From NCBI GenBank assembly GCA_044228285.1, contig JBGAVD010000007.1, positions 124,001-188,000 on the forward strand: 64,000 nucleotides of DNA, written 5' to 3'. Made by a program: the position numbers and the translations under genes. The stretch comes from JBBATK01 sp044228285 (GTDB lineage: Bacteria; Bacteroidota; Ignavibacteria; Kapaibacteriales; NICIL-2). This document shows positions 9,839 to 20,024 of the stretch, piece by piece (position 1 is the stretch's first letter; each line of letters begins with the position of its first letter). A model generated the notes under the pieces. The model was not told where the DNA came from and searched no databases. It saw only the letters and a program-made list of their open reading frames with translations.

Positions 9839-10846
9839 TTATTCTAAGTGCACTTCGCAGCGCTCTTTTGCAGAGAGGTACAGGGCTTCTACGAGCTTCA
9901 TGCGCTCAACTGCTTCCCAACCCGTTGAGACCACTGGAATCAGATCCAAAGAGGCATTGACGAAGTGCTTGATTTCTGCTTCGTAGGACTTTGAGTACTG
10001 GGAGATCTTGGATCGAGTGCTGTTCTCGTTTGTAAAGGTACTAAATCCGTCACCTTCCTGCTTGATGATCTTGAATGGATTGATATAGGCTGAGCCCTTC
10101 TTGCCATAGACGTTGAGGTAGTACAGATCATCCGGACGCATCAACGACCAGCTAACCTCAATGGTAGCAATACTGCCATCTTCAAAGTTTATTGTGGCTA
10201 TGACCACATCCTCGACAGAACGTGTCTGGTGATAAAACATCGATGAGTTAACCGAACGAACTTTCTTGTAATTGAACACGTGGAGCAACAGATCGATCAT
10301 GACGATTCCTAAGTCGAGCATCACACCACCGCCCGATTTTTCTGCTTGTGCCATCCACTTTGAGTCGCTAGAACGCTGCTTCAGCCAACCACATTTCACA
10401 TAGTATACACTGCCCAGTTGTCCTTGATCGATGTAGTTCTTTAGCGTTACCGTATCAGGGCGGAAGCGATGGTTCATCCCCACCATCATCTTCACTCCAT
10501 GTTTGGTGGCAGCATCAACAAGTTGTTGAGCCTCACGAAAGGTACGAGCCAATGGCTTCTCTACCAGGACATCAATCTTGCGCTCGATGCACGCCAAGGT
10601 ACTGTCCAAGTGAGCATCTGTACTCGTGCAAATATCTGCTGCTTGCACAACGTCGATCTTCGTGAGTTCTTCAACCGTTTTACAGACATAAGGAATATTA
10701 TACTTCTCTGCTAAGGCCTTAGCCTTGGAGTAATTCTTGTCGCAGATCGCAAGGAGCTTTGCGTTCGATAACTTCGTGAGTATAGGTAAGTGTATGCTCT
10801 GGGCTATGTTTCCTGCGCCTATCAGCGCCAAACCGAGTTGTTCCAT
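9839..10846 (-). CDS. Gfo/Idh/MocA family oxidoreductase
   Basis: 335 residues, typical for the family. An N-terminal Rossmann NAD(P)-binding fold begins LALIGAGNIAQSIHLP. It is followed by the family motif EKPLA (about residue 96), which contains the conserved Lys. The C-terminal alpha/beta substrate domain (GGGVMLDLGIVMIDLLLHVF) has the H/D region usual for sugar dehydrogenases. A cytoplasmic enzyme acting on a sugar or cyclitol-type substrate is likely; the exact substrate cannot be told. It stands alone. Confidence 0.9.
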   Translation of the reverse strand: MEQLGLALIGAGNIAQSIHLPILTKLSNAKLLAICDKNYSKAKALAEKYNIPYVCKTVEELTKIDVVQAADICTSTDAHLDSTLACIERKIDVLVEKPLARTFREAQQLVDAATKHGVKMMVGMNHRFRPDTVTLKNYIDQGQLGSVYYVKCGWLKQRSSDSKWMAQAEKSGGGVMLDLGIVMIDLLLHVFNYKKVRSVNSSMFYHQTRSVEDVVIATINFEDGSIATIEVSWSLMRPDDLYYLNVYGKKGSAYINPFKIIKQEGDGFSTFTNENSTRSKISQYSKSYEAEIKHFVNASLDLIPVVSTGWEAVERMKLVEALYLSAKERCEVHLE

Positions 10847-11241
10847 TCCGACGTATCCTCTTCTAAAAAATAATCACTATTTCTCTGCGCATTTAAAACC
10901 GTCTACTCATGAGCGAACGTTCGCAAAGCCTGTCGTTTACTACTACACGATAGACGAATTCTCCGCTTCAATCTTGAGTGTTTCATCCTGTCAATTCAGC
11001 CAAACAAGCAAGAACACCTGAAAGCTTCTCAGCGATTCATTGTCTTCAACCTGCGCACGCTTCGCGTGCCGCAGAGTTCCAAGTCCAATAGCGTAACTCA
11101 GCGAGTTCGCATCCGAGCGGCAACTCGCACACACCCAGCACAAAAGCTCTCACGACTTCGAATGAACAACTCGCTTTCGCAGGATCAGGAACGAAGTTCT
11201 ATGAGCTTCGTCTATGTCTGCAGGCTGTACTGACCCTTATA
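10847..11241. other. intergenic region, no gene seen
   Basis: 395 bp between two minus-strand genes. It contains a short perfect hairpin, GCACGC-TTC-GCGTGC, at 11055-11069, without a T-run. Nothing else identifiable was seen. Confidence 0.5.
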
Positions 11242-12372
11242 CTAGCCCTCTGCAACAAGTGTTTCGACGCCAGCCATGAGCTGATCGACCGTGATCAATT
11301 GCAGACAATGGAGATGACCGAGCGGGCAGCTGCTTCGTCCCACATGGGAGCAAGGCCTACAATCCAACGGCACTTCTACAATTGTCGACCGCACAGCATA
11401 AGGAGTAAAGCCTAGTTGAGCGACCGTGGATCCATAAATCGCGACCACGGGGACACGCCTAGCAGCGGCTATGTGCATAGCACCACTATCGTTTGAGACT
11501 ACTAAAAGGGCTTTGTCTACCATCTCCGCACTCTCGTAAAGGGAGCGTCCGCTATAGTCTTCCACATCAGACGCTACCATCTTGTGAATCTGAGCGCAGA
11601 GCTCCACGTCTGCCGCAGATCCAATCAACACAATGCGTGCCGCATATTCTTGTTTCAAACGACGAGCAAGTGCAGCAAACTTTTCAGCGGGCCAGCGCTT
11701 TGTATAATGCTGAGCACCTGGAGCGAGCACAATAAGGCGATCAGCACTCTTCGCAACGATAGCACGCTGTTCAGAACGGGCTTGAGCATAGGGTTTTGCG
11801 CTTGAATCACTCGGCAACCAAAATTCTAATCCCTCGCCATCATTCAGGCAATCCAATGAACTGACCGCTTCAAAGTAGCGATCTACTACGTGCTGAACTC
11901 GCTGCGGAAACACTTTCCGCTTTACCATATCCAGCTTTTCTTGGCGGAATTTGTCAACCAACAGTGTTCGTGCTCTGAAGCGACATCGAAGAGCGAAGGA
12001 ACGAAGGTTCCGCTGAAGATCGACCACAAGATCATACGACGCGGCAGCTGCCGGCAGAGAACCAGGCACGTGAACCGCTAGTGCGGACTTCGCTTTGTCA
12101 ATCAACACTAGGTTATTGATGTGTGGGTTATGACGAACAACATCTGCAAAAGCTGTTGCTACAGCCATATCAATGCGAGCTGACGGAAATCGATGTCTTA
12201 ATGCTCTCAGAATCGGCGTTGTCAAAAGAACATCACCGAGTGAACTCAGCCGTATGAGCAGAACAGAGTGTATGGTACCTATGGTCACGTGTACTGGTCT
12301 ATACTTTCTGGTGAGGTCTTCAGTGTAGTCGCTGCTGACTACCTGGTGCAAATTACGAAGGAGGGACCACAA
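11242..12372 (-). CDS. glycosyltransferase family 9, ADP-heptose:LPS heptosyltransferase-like
   Basis: 376 residues. The N-terminal motif LLIRLSSLGDVLLTTPILRA is the GT9 signature. The C-terminal half has the nucleotide-sugar-binding features APGAQHYTKRWPAEKF, a VSNDSGAMHIAAA block and a VAIYGSTVAQLGF region, all typical of WaaC/WaaF proteins. The family transfers heptose from ADP-heptose to the lipopolysaccharide inner core at the cytoplasmic membrane face. The about 30 residues before the first beta strand are longer than usual, so an internal start is possible. Acceptor specificity cannot be decided. Confidence 0.85.
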   Translation of the reverse strand: MWSLLRNLHQVVSSDYTEDLTRKYRPVHVTIGTIHSVLLIRLSSLGDVLLTTPILRALRHRFPSARIDMAVATAFADVVRHNPHINNLVLIDKAKSALAVHVPGSLPAAAASYDLVVDLQRNLRSFALRCRFRARTLLVDKFRQEKLDMVKRKVFPQRVQHVVDRYFEAVSSLDCLNDGEGLEFWLPSDSSAKPYAQARSEQRAIVAKSADRLIVLAPGAQHYTKRWPAEKFAALARRLKQEYAARIVLIGSAADVELCAQIHKMVASDVEDYSGRSLYESAEMVDKALLVVSNDSGAMHIAAARRVPVVAIYGSTVAQLGFTPYAVRSTIVEVPLDCRPCSHVGRSSCPLGHLHCLQLITVDQLMAGVETLVAEG

Positions 12373-12686
12373 GATCGGTCTGGCATCAACTTTCGTTGAA
12401 TGTAATATATAATAACCACGAACTCATTTGACGTTGTTTACCGTTCGAGAAAGTCCTCGAGAACTCAGTACAGCGGACCTGAACATTTCGTCCAGAAGAA
12501 TGCAGCGCGAAGCAAACACACGGATACAGAAAGCTCGATGAAGTGCTCCTTCGACTCATTGCAAGCAGCAAGACACACATTTGAGCGCTGAACTTTTCTC
12601 GGTGGAACAGCTGCTTGGGGATTGTCTCAAAGGTCTCTTTTCATAGATTAGACTGCGAACCTGGCATTCACTATCTCCTTCGTATT
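12373..12686. promoter_or_regulatory. divergent intergenic region
   Basis: About 314 bp between the heptosyltransferase-like gene and the beta-helix gene, which point away from each other. A weak 64-codon ORF on the minus strand has no convincing composition and is not called. Promoters for both neighbours are expected here. Confidence 0.4.
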
Positions 12687-14171
12687 ATGAAACGACCACA
12701 CTTCTCGATAAGCATCACCGTCGTTCTGATCTTCCTGATCAATTTGCAGATTCGAGCAAACGTGCACATTGGACCACTGCAAAGCTATTCAAACATAAGT
12801 GCAGCTGCGACCAGTGGTGCCATCCATCCGGGTGATACAGTGTTTCTTCATGCTGGAAGTTACATGGGTTATCAGAGCGTTACAAAGCTTAAAGGAAGTG
12901 CTGACAAATGGATTGTGATTTGTCCGTATGCCGACGATCAACTCGAGATCAGCGGCACTTGGCAGTTTGTCAGTTGCGAGTACATCAAGTTTAGCAGACT
13001 CACATTCAAAGCAAACGCAATTCACCCTGGTCGACTTCTGAGCATTGATAACGGTGGCTCTTGTACTACTCAATCGTTATACATCACCGTTGACAGCTGC
13101 TCCTTTTCGAAGGTCAGTGATGCCAACGCGATCGTCGCGTTCAAGCTTGCAGGAGTCGACCACTTCCAAGTATCTCACTCGCACTTTTTTGATTTGCCAG
13201 TGTGTAATGCTATGGACTACAATTCTTGTCATGACGGACTCATTCTCAGCAACCGCATTGAGAATTGCCTTTCTGCCGGCCACATAAAAGGCGGTGCCTC
13301 TGACATTACGATGACTCGAAATCTCTTTATCAATGCCTCCAAAGATCCGTGGGTAGTGTTTGAACTAGGTGGAGACACCGGACAGCAGTTCTATTGTCCA
13401 GGGGATACATTCGAAGTCAAGCGTTTGAGATTCTATGCGAACATTCTCGTGAATGGATATAGAGGCATTGCACTGTCATCAGCGAGGGAATGTCAGGTCT
13501 TCAACAACACCTTCTACAATTTCGATCAAGCCGTGCTTCGCTTTCTGGAAACTAGTCGCTTGTATCCAAAACTCTCAGGCAATGTCGTGGCAAACAATCT
13601 CTTTGCCTTTGGGAGTTTCGCGTACATAAACGGTGGCAATCAGGCAGCTGATGCAGCGGCGTTATCTAGCAATCTCTATTATAGCCCCAAAACACTTGTG
13701 TTTAGTGGACCCTATTGGGATACACCGGCTCTGGATGCAATTCGCGAGAAGAACGCACTTGTGTTTGGATCATCGACACCCATGTTTGTGGATGCAGCGA
13801 ACATGGACTTCCACCTAGTGCCAAGTAGTCCTGCCATTGACAAGGGTAGTGGCTTTGCCGCTCCCCTGCTTGATTACTATGGAGTAGAGTTTTCGCCTCT
13901 CTCGCGGAGTATAGGAGCGGTTCAGTTTCAGACGAGTCAAGCAATATCACAAGAAGATGAAGCAGAATCAACAGTCTCTCTCAGCCCCATACCCGCTTCT
14001 GAGCTCATAACCATTCATGGTTATAAAAACGAACAAGTAGAGTTGTACGACAATCTAGGCAGGCGGATTCCGATTTCAGTTCAAGGCTTTGAAGTGGATA
14101 TACGTTCACTACCTACCGGCTTCTATTTGCTCAAATTCGGTGCACACTGCAGAGCTTTTGTCAAGATCTAA
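12687..14171 (+). CDS. secreted right-handed beta-helix protein with T9SS type A sorting domain
   Basis: The start at 12687 is preferred over 12615 because it opens a signal peptide (ISITVVLIFLINLQIRA); about 494 residues. The body has parallel beta-helix character, with recurring short Asn-rich turns (LILSNRIENCLSAGHI, CQVFNNTFYNFDQAVL) and the DYYGVEF...RSIGAVQ ending of choice-of-anchor Q/polysaccharide-lyase-like proteins. The last ~70 residues (SPIPASELITIHG ... LPTGFYLLKF) form a Por/type A C-terminal sorting domain, so the protein should be exported by type IX secretion to the cell surface. It may bind or cleave a polysaccharide, but no catalytic residues were identified. Confidence 0.85.
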   Translation: MKRPHFSISITVVLIFLINLQIRANVHIGPLQSYSNISAAATSGAIHPGDTVFLHAGSYMGYQSVTKLKGSADKWIVICPYADDQLEISGTWQFVSCEYIKFSRLTFKANAIHPGRLLSIDNGGSCTTQSLYITVDSCSFSKVSDANAIVAFKLAGVDHFQVSHSHFFDLPVCNAMDYNSCHDGLILSNRIENCLSAGHIKGGASDITMTRNLFINASKDPWVVFELGGDTGQQFYCPGDTFEVKRLRFYANILVNGYRGIALSSARECQVFNNTFYNFDQAVLRFLETSRLYPKLSGNVVANNLFAFGSFAYINGGNQAADAAALSSNLYYSPKTLVFSGPYWDTPALDAIREKNALVFGSSTPMFVDAANMDFHLVPSSPAIDKGSGFAAPLLDYYGVEFSPLSRSIGAVQFQTSQAISQEDEAESTVSLSPIPASELITIHGYKNEQVELYDNLGRRIPISVQGFEVDIRSLPTGFYLLKFGAHCRAFVKI

Positions 14172-14556
14172 GGTCTATGCTCTAAGCACTCAGCACCAAA
14201 CTTCGAGCACAGGGAGCTTTGCACGACGTATAAGAGCACGACTCTTTTACGGTCTAGTTTTTTTTTCGATGCAACTGATGGTGCCTGCAGCACAGCCATG
14301 TAGCTTTCTCTTCCTCGGCATACTGAATGCAGACACTGTTAGACGGGCGAGTTAAGCTGCTTCCTTATAGAATTTCAAACGCCGATCAGAGGCTCTGCTC
14401 TACGGAACAAGTTCCATGAAATTGAGCTCACGAATCACGACTACACGCTTAATGATATTGCAAATCAAAGAGGCACCTGCTCGTAAGTGATTCGTACGAC
14501 AGCTTGTGTTTAAGGAGTCTAGAGAACAGCAATGCCAAAGAAGAGCAATGAAGTCA
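14172..14556. other. intergenic region between convergent genes
   Basis: 385 bp. Small ORFs here lack coding character. A T8 run at about 14261-14268 has no clear stem before it, so no terminator is called. Confidence 0.4.
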
Positions 14557-17500
14557 CTAATGAATCACCAGAAGCTTGACTATCTTCGAAGGAGTATTAG
14601 CCAGATGGACAAAGTAAACACCACTAGAAAGATACAGAGCTGTTCGGTTTAGACTTGCAGTTTCGCCAGATAGCAGTGCATTCGCTTCAGCTACTTTCAA
14701 TCCAAGTTCCGATACGATTTCAACCTTATCTGAAGAAGTAATCTCGACTAAACCGCTGCTCGGATTCGGGGCTACGCTAAGATAGTTATCACGAAAAACG
14801 AGACGTGTAAGACTCTGGCCACAAGTCGCTGCAACATTGATGAACATATCGTTGGCAATCATATCCAGACAATTTGTATCCCCAATCAACTGCACCGTAC
14901 TTAGATACAGTCGTGCGCTCAGTTCAGTGCTGCTCAAAATCTGAACTGGCAAGTCGAGAACGACAAATGAAGATTGCCCCTGATCTAATAGAGTATCAAT
15001 GTTCACAAGGTATTCGTCGCTGCTAGTAGAATCAACCTTTTTCAGTGGATTAATTAGAGCTTTCGGCAAGTGAACAAGGGCGCGAAACCTAAGAGCCTGG
15101 CTGAAGTTCCTAAGTTGAAGAGAAAGCTTGAGTGAGATATGTTGTCCTGCGAGGAGTGTATCCTCAGGGCTCAAACTCATTCGCAGCTCAGCGCGCGGCA
15201 ATGCATGAATGTCTATTGTGTCCACTCGTTTGCATCCAGCTCGAGTAGTACTTGTCAGAGAGAGACTTCGGTCAACAGCTACTGTATAAGAGCACATTGC
15301 TGATTTGGAGAGCAACTGTCCTCCTGTTTCTCTCCACTCGTAGTCTACAACGGTCGAAGAGTCTGCACCTCCAAGGTTGAGTGTAGTCCCAATGCAAACA
15401 GAAGTATCGCGAAGCTTCATCATTGGCACAGTGTATACCTGGACAAATACGCTATCAGTCCAGAGAGAATCCGAGCTCATGTCTTGAACTACGTACCAGC
15501 GACTACTATCTGCCTGAAATCCAACAGAATGGCCGCTAGCCTGCCATGCTCCAGAGGAGTGACTCCAAACGTAGGTGTGCTGAGGGTTAGCGCGTACAAG
15601 GTACAAGAGCACATGTTCGCCAACACAAACCGCCGTGTCTGCACATGCATGTGTAGACAAAGGGTCGCGCACACGGACGTATACCGAATCCCATCCTTCG
15701 CAATCTCCGACTTTCACTTGTACATAGAACCACTGAGAACTGCTGACACTCAGACGGCAACTGTCTCGGTCGGACAAAAGAGACTTTGATGCATCGAACC
15801 AAAAAAGGGCATCATAGATACGCGGTCGTTCAAGGTACAGCAGAACTTGAGTTCCTGGATCGATGTCGTTAACCAACGCAGCTTTAACATCGAGTGTCGT
15901 TTGAACATAAACATTCGTGGTATCTGCTGTCCAACAACCCTGAGCATTCGAAAGAACAGCAATAATCTGAATCGAAGAGTCACAGCGATAGTTGAGACTT
16001 GTTGATGTACCTATCACGGCACCACCGGCAGTGCGCCACTCAAACACGGTCCTGCCTGCCGACGGAACAGAATCCCACGCCGCAGTCAACCTGATTACGC
16101 TGTGAATGCACACGGTCGTATCTGTCGGAGATTGAACTTGTGGAAAGTTGTACGAACGTACTGAGATAAACCCGGTATCTCGACACGATGCAGTATGATA
16201 GTCTCCGTTCCAAGTAACAACACGGTATCGAACATCGCCAGTCACATGACACAAAGGCGCGGCAGAAGAAGAATCGCTAAGACCATCTTTCGGAGCCCAA
16301 CTATACTGCGCGCCACCGCGAGCAGCTATTGCTATGGTATTGCCGCGACAAACCAGCGTATCTGATGGGAGTTCTAAAGCCAGCGAGTTCTGCACTTTGA
16401 TTTGCACGCTGTCAGTCCACGAACAGCCGAAGGAATTAGTCACCGTGCATCGATAGGTTGTTGTGCTCGAGGGACTAGCTGTTGGGCTTGCTTTCAGCGC
16501 ATCATCAAGACTAGATTCTGGGGACCACCGATACTGAGTTCCAAGTGTATCAAGTGAATCGGTCCGCAATAGCCTCAGAGCAAGTTTGATAGATCCGCCT
16601 ATGCACACTGTTGAACCTGACTCAAAAACAAACTTTGGCTTATGACTAACCAGTACATTGACATACTGCGTATCAGCGCACAGGCTGTCTCTGCCAATCA
16701 CACGATACCGAGTAGATACCGGAGGAGCAGCTCGTACCACACTTCCATTGATCGCATCGAGGCCTATAGTAGGAAACCAGGTATAACTCTTTGCACCCGT
16801 AGCTAAAAGCTGTGCTCGCCCTCCTTCACAGATTGTCGTATCTGCGCTCACATGAACCTTCAACGACGAAACAACAACGAGCACCTCAGCCTCAGAGGTA
16901 CAACCCGCAATGTTCGAAGCCGTAAGCTTGTATCGCGTTGTCGTATTGGGTTGAGCGACAGGGTTTGCCTTGGTCGAATCACTAAGTCCACTTGATGGCT
17001 CCCAACGATAATAGAGAGCGCCACTTGCTTTGAGTTGAACACCGCCGTCGTTCGTACATCGATAGAGGGTATCAGCTGCTACTTGAATGGTTGGATAAGT
17101 AGATATCGTAACGTTGGTATCAAGAGTCAGTGTATCTGGTCCGTCATACACCAATCGTACTCGAAGTGCATAGGTACCATTTTTCGCATAGACATGTTGC
17201 ACAGATACTGTATCACTCGTGTCAGTGCTGCCGTCTCCGAACCACCACTGAATGGAACGCATGGCACAGGTTTGTGTCGGTGATGTAGTCACTCGACATT
17301 GCACCTCACCGCATCTTTTTGACTGTGTGACCGTCATGGTATCATTGTGAACAAAGCGGAACTTTGTTAGTCCTGTATTGTTACAATTACAAGTGTTTAC
17401 CTGATAGGCTCCTGCTGTCACTGGAAAGTCAGCCTTGGAACGAGTTGAACGTGTACTCACGACAAGGTTGAATCCACAACCAGCTGTTTCTTCTATACTG

Positions 17501-18924
17501 ATTCCACTTCCCCTATCAAAGCCAGAGCCGCCGAAATAGCTACCGTATTGCAAATAGGCACCACTACGGTGAAGCCCGAGAATCATGAGATCATAGCCCT
17601 TTGGCTTGAGACGCCATGCGGTACTACTAACTGGCTGCATATTCACTGAATCTGGTGCATCTGCCACTATATACACATCTCCGTTGGCTCGGGCTACACA
17701 CTGAAATGGTGTTAACGATCCAAGGAGTGTAACATAATTTACGGTACTCAAATCTCTATTAAATGAGGCTAGAAAGCCTCCTGATCCCATGCTTACTGAC
17801 TTCAGTTTCTGTGTGATTGGAAAATCGCTCGACGTTTCATATCCTACCATGTGTACGCTACTCGTTGCGGAGCTGTAGCAGAGGCCCGAACAATCATCCG
17901 GATAGTTTCTTCCTGCAAGTATTTTGGAAGCACGAGGCATCGGTTGAACTCCATCAGTCCAATACATAAGGAACACATGATAAAGTCCGTCTGTATTGCC
18001 AACAGAAAGGGGAAACACACTCGACGTCGTAGAACCGCCCAAGTATACAACAGAATCGGTACAGATCACATCTCGACTTTGATCAGACCCACTCGCACCA
18101 ACATAGGTTGAATAACGGACTACTCCGTCGGCGCTAAGTTTCGTGAAGGAAAGATCAACACCTCCCCTATTTGTTGCTTGATATGCATTCGCGGTCGTAT
18201 GGAAATTGGTTGTACAACTCCCAAGGACAAACACCTCTCCATGCGAATTATATGTAGCGCTGCAATTGTTGTTCACAATCGTAGTGCCTAGGTCATCGAG
18301 CCTCCTGTAAGAGTTTCCCGCCGATGCGGCAAGTAATCGGGAGAACAACACACGACTACCGTCAGCACTCAACTTTAAAACAAAGTTACACGAGTTCCCT
18401 GCGGCAAGGTACTGAGCATCGGTTGCTGAGCTAAGAGGGAAATTCGGCGACGTTGTTACACCAGCTATGAGTACTTCGCCCGATTGATTTACGGCGATTG
18501 AGGTGGCCATGTCGGTCTTCGATCCACCAACGTAGGTGCCCCACAAGAGCGTTGACAGATTCGAATTGAATTTGGCGACAAACACATGGTTGTATGCGGG
18601 TGCGGGACTCGAGGGCTGGAATGAGCCAGCTGTGGTTTCGGCACTATATCCATAGCCGACAATGTAGATATTACCAAGCACATCTACAGCATGATCAGTT
18701 ACATACTGCTGCTGAGCAGTTGGACTCGACGATGTACCGTATCGTGTGCAGTTCAGCAGTTCTAGTCGGTCAAACACTTGGGCTGAAAGCCCAAGTGAAC
18801 TAAAAACTACTAAAGCCAACAGTATTCCAACGAATAAAGTGATGCGAGGACCAACTTGGAATTGACCTACAGGAGAATTACTAAGTACTGCAACTTGCTG
18901 CACAACTACTCCGATATTGTACAT
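14557..18924 (-). CDS. giant secreted SBBP-repeat/PKD-domain protein with T9SS sorting domain
   Basis: The frame opens at 19077, but the preferred start is the ATG at 18924, ahead of a hydrophobic export segment (ITLFVGILLALVVFSSLGLSA); about 1455 residues. The first third is built of SBBP/beta-propeller-like repeats (WGTYVGGSKTDMATSIAV-type units). A PKD domain follows (WWFGDGSTDTSD, then VQHVYAKNGTYALRV). After it come about seven Ig/PKD-like modules of ~80 residues sharing a CxGxxxxL...YxWxPxxGL pattern. The C-terminal ~75 residues (VAPNPSSGLVEITSS ... SSGVYFVHL) are a type A sorting domain. This is a cell-surface or released adhesin-like protein; the ligand is unknown. Confidence 0.85.
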   Translation of the reverse strand: MYNIGVVVQQVAVLSNSPVGQFQVGPRITLFVGILLALVVFSSLGLSAQVFDRLELLNCTRYGTSSSPTAQQQYVTDHAVDVLGNIYIVGYGYSAETTAGSFQPSSPAPAYNHVFVAKFNSNLSTLLWGTYVGGSKTDMATSIAVNQSGEVLIAGVTTSPNFPLSSATDAQYLAAGNSCNFVLKLSADGSRVLFSRLLAASAGNSYRRLDDLGTTIVNNNCSATYNSHGEVFVLGSCTTNFHTTANAYQATNRGGVDLSFTKLSADGVVRYSTYVGASGSDQSRDVICTDSVVYLGGSTTSSVFPLSVGNTDGLYHVFLMYWTDGVQPMPRASKILAGRNYPDDCSGLCYSSATSSVHMVGYETSSDFPITQKLKSVSMGSGGFLASFNRDLSTVNYVTLLGSLTPFQCVARANGDVYIVADAPDSVNMQPVSSTAWRLKPKGYDLMILGLHRSGAYLQYGSYFGGSGFDRGSGISIEETAGCGFNLVVSTRSTRSKADFPVTAGAYQVNTCNCNNTGLTKFRFVHNDTMTVTQSKRCGEVQCRVTTSPTQTCAMRSIQWWFGDGSTDTSDTVSVQHVYAKNGTYALRVRLVYDGPDTLTLDTNVTISTYPTIQVAADTLYRCTNDGGVQLKASGALYYRWEPSSGLSDSTKANPVAQPNTTTRYKLTASNIAGCTSEAEVLVVVSSLKVHVSADTTICEGGRAQLLATGAKSYTWFPTIGLDAINGSVVRAAPPVSTRYRVIGRDSLCADTQYVNVLVSHKPKFVFESGSTVCIGGSIKLALRLLRTDSLDTLGTQYRWSPESSLDDALKASPTASPSSTTTYRCTVTNSFGCSWTDSVQIKVQNSLALELPSDTLVCRGNTIAIAARGGAQYSWAPKDGLSDSSSAAPLCHVTGDVRYRVVTWNGDYHTASCRDTGFISVRSYNFPQVQSPTDTTVCIHSVIRLTAAWDSVPSAGRTVFEWRTAGGAVIGTSTSLNYRCDSSIQIIAVLSNAQGCWTADTTNVYVQTTLDVKAALVNDIDPGTQVLLYLERPRIYDALFWFDASKSLLSDRDSCRLSVSSSQWFYVQVKVGDCEGWDSVYVRVRDPLSTHACADTAVCVGEHVLLYLVRANPQHTYVWSHSSGAWQASGHSVGFQADSSRWYVVQDMSSDSLWTDSVFVQVYTVPMMKLRDTSVCIGTTLNLGGADSSTVVDYEWRETGGQLLSKSAMCSYTVAVDRSLSLTSTTRAGCKRVDTIDIHALPRAELRMSLSPEDTLLAGQHISLKLSLQLRNFSQALRFRALVHLPKALINPLKKVDSTSSDEYLVNIDTLLDQGQSSFVVLDLPVQILSSTELSARLYLSTVQLIGDTNCLDMIANDMFINVAATCGQSLTRLVFRDNYLSVAPNPSSGLVEITSSDKVEIVSELGLKVAEANALLSGETASLNRTALYLSSGVYFVHLANTPSKIVKLLVIH

Positions 18925-20024
18925 ACGAATGAGCTTACAAAACACGAGAGTGTGAATATAGGTCACTGAGATTTCAGCACCATACTGTATTGACACACAA
19001 ATCAATGTGCTCGTTTCGGTAACTGTAACCGTGTCAGGTAGTTTAAAAGATCGACCCACCCGGAGAGTATACAACACTCGTCACGAGTAAGGAGTCAGAA
19101 CCCGAGTAGCAGCTTTACTCGCATTTTGTAGAGTGCATAACAGGCGAACATTGCAGCAGTCGTTGTGGGGGTACGGGAACTGAGCTGGAATTATCTGGAC
19201 AGACCTGAACTCAATCGCACATATGTGGCTTTAGCACCATCTGGACGCACCAATAGTGAATATTTGACGTTAGTCTTGTCTAATCTACAGACATGATGGC
19301 ATGCAAAAAGAGGTACGTGGTAATAAGGAGTTAGAGTTCTCGCTCAGGCTTGAGTTCGATATCAGCTATAAGTTTCTGATTGACGGTGACACGAGCACTC
19401 TACGACCAGCACGCATCAGCTCCTGTCTGGTTAATGCTATCGTCGACCAGACAGCCTCCCTTGGGCGCTTTGTTAACGAAGTGGTGCTACAGGAGCACTA
19501 CGAGCAGTCTCCACTAGATTGAAGCCAAGATCGGATGCTTAAGACATGCTGTATTCATTATGCCCCCACCAGGTTGCCGAACTGTAAACAGGCAATGCCC
19601 CTCCACAAAGTTTTGCAGATTCCAGCCTTCTGTTCGCAGACAAACTGACATGGGTCACGATTGTTTAACTCTTACAGTCCATCACGCCTCATAACTACGT
19701 CTCAGAACTATTGATCATACCGATTGTAGTTCTCATGGCGTACTTGAGGCGAAATTCTCTCAAGCGTGTGTGCATCTCAAGAGAGGCAAGCGTTCCCTTA
19801 GTTCCTTCACCTTCTCTTTGAGCTTGCTACGCAAGCGCCAACGTGAGCGTGCACTCCGAATGCGTATGAGAGCTACTATGCACAATTCGTCAAGTGGTGT
19901 ACATATGAAACGTATGTACTCTCAATGAGCTAACTGATCCAAGGGTCTCGTTGACTAAGTTCAATACAAGTACTCAGCGTCGGAAGCAGTAGAATTCTGC
20001 TTGCTGAAAGCACTGTGCACGCAC
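18925..20024. other. 1.1 kb region without a confident gene
   Basis: It contains the out-of-frame leader of the upstream reading frame (to 19077), a weak 73-codon plus-strand ORF at 19301-19522, and a hairpin GCTTGC-TAC-GCAAGC at about 19822-19836. No homology-bearing motif was recognised. Confidence 0.4.
19301..19522 (+). CDS. possible small hypothetical protein
   Basis: 73 codons starting ATG. The composition is normal for a soluble protein (RLEFDISYKFLIDGD, then SLGRFVNEVVLQEHYEQ). No motif, no clear ribosome binding site and no family were recognised. It could be a remnant or chance ORF. Confidence 0.25.
   Translation: MQKEVRGNKELEFSLRLEFDISYKFLIDGDTSTLRPARISSCLVNAIVDQTASLGRFVNEVVLQEHYEQSPLD

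Noticed and set aside
12386..12580. 64-codon minus-strand ORF upstream of the heptosyltransferase gene
   Set aside because: Ser/Cys-rich composition, no motif, and it sits in the expected divergent promoter region.
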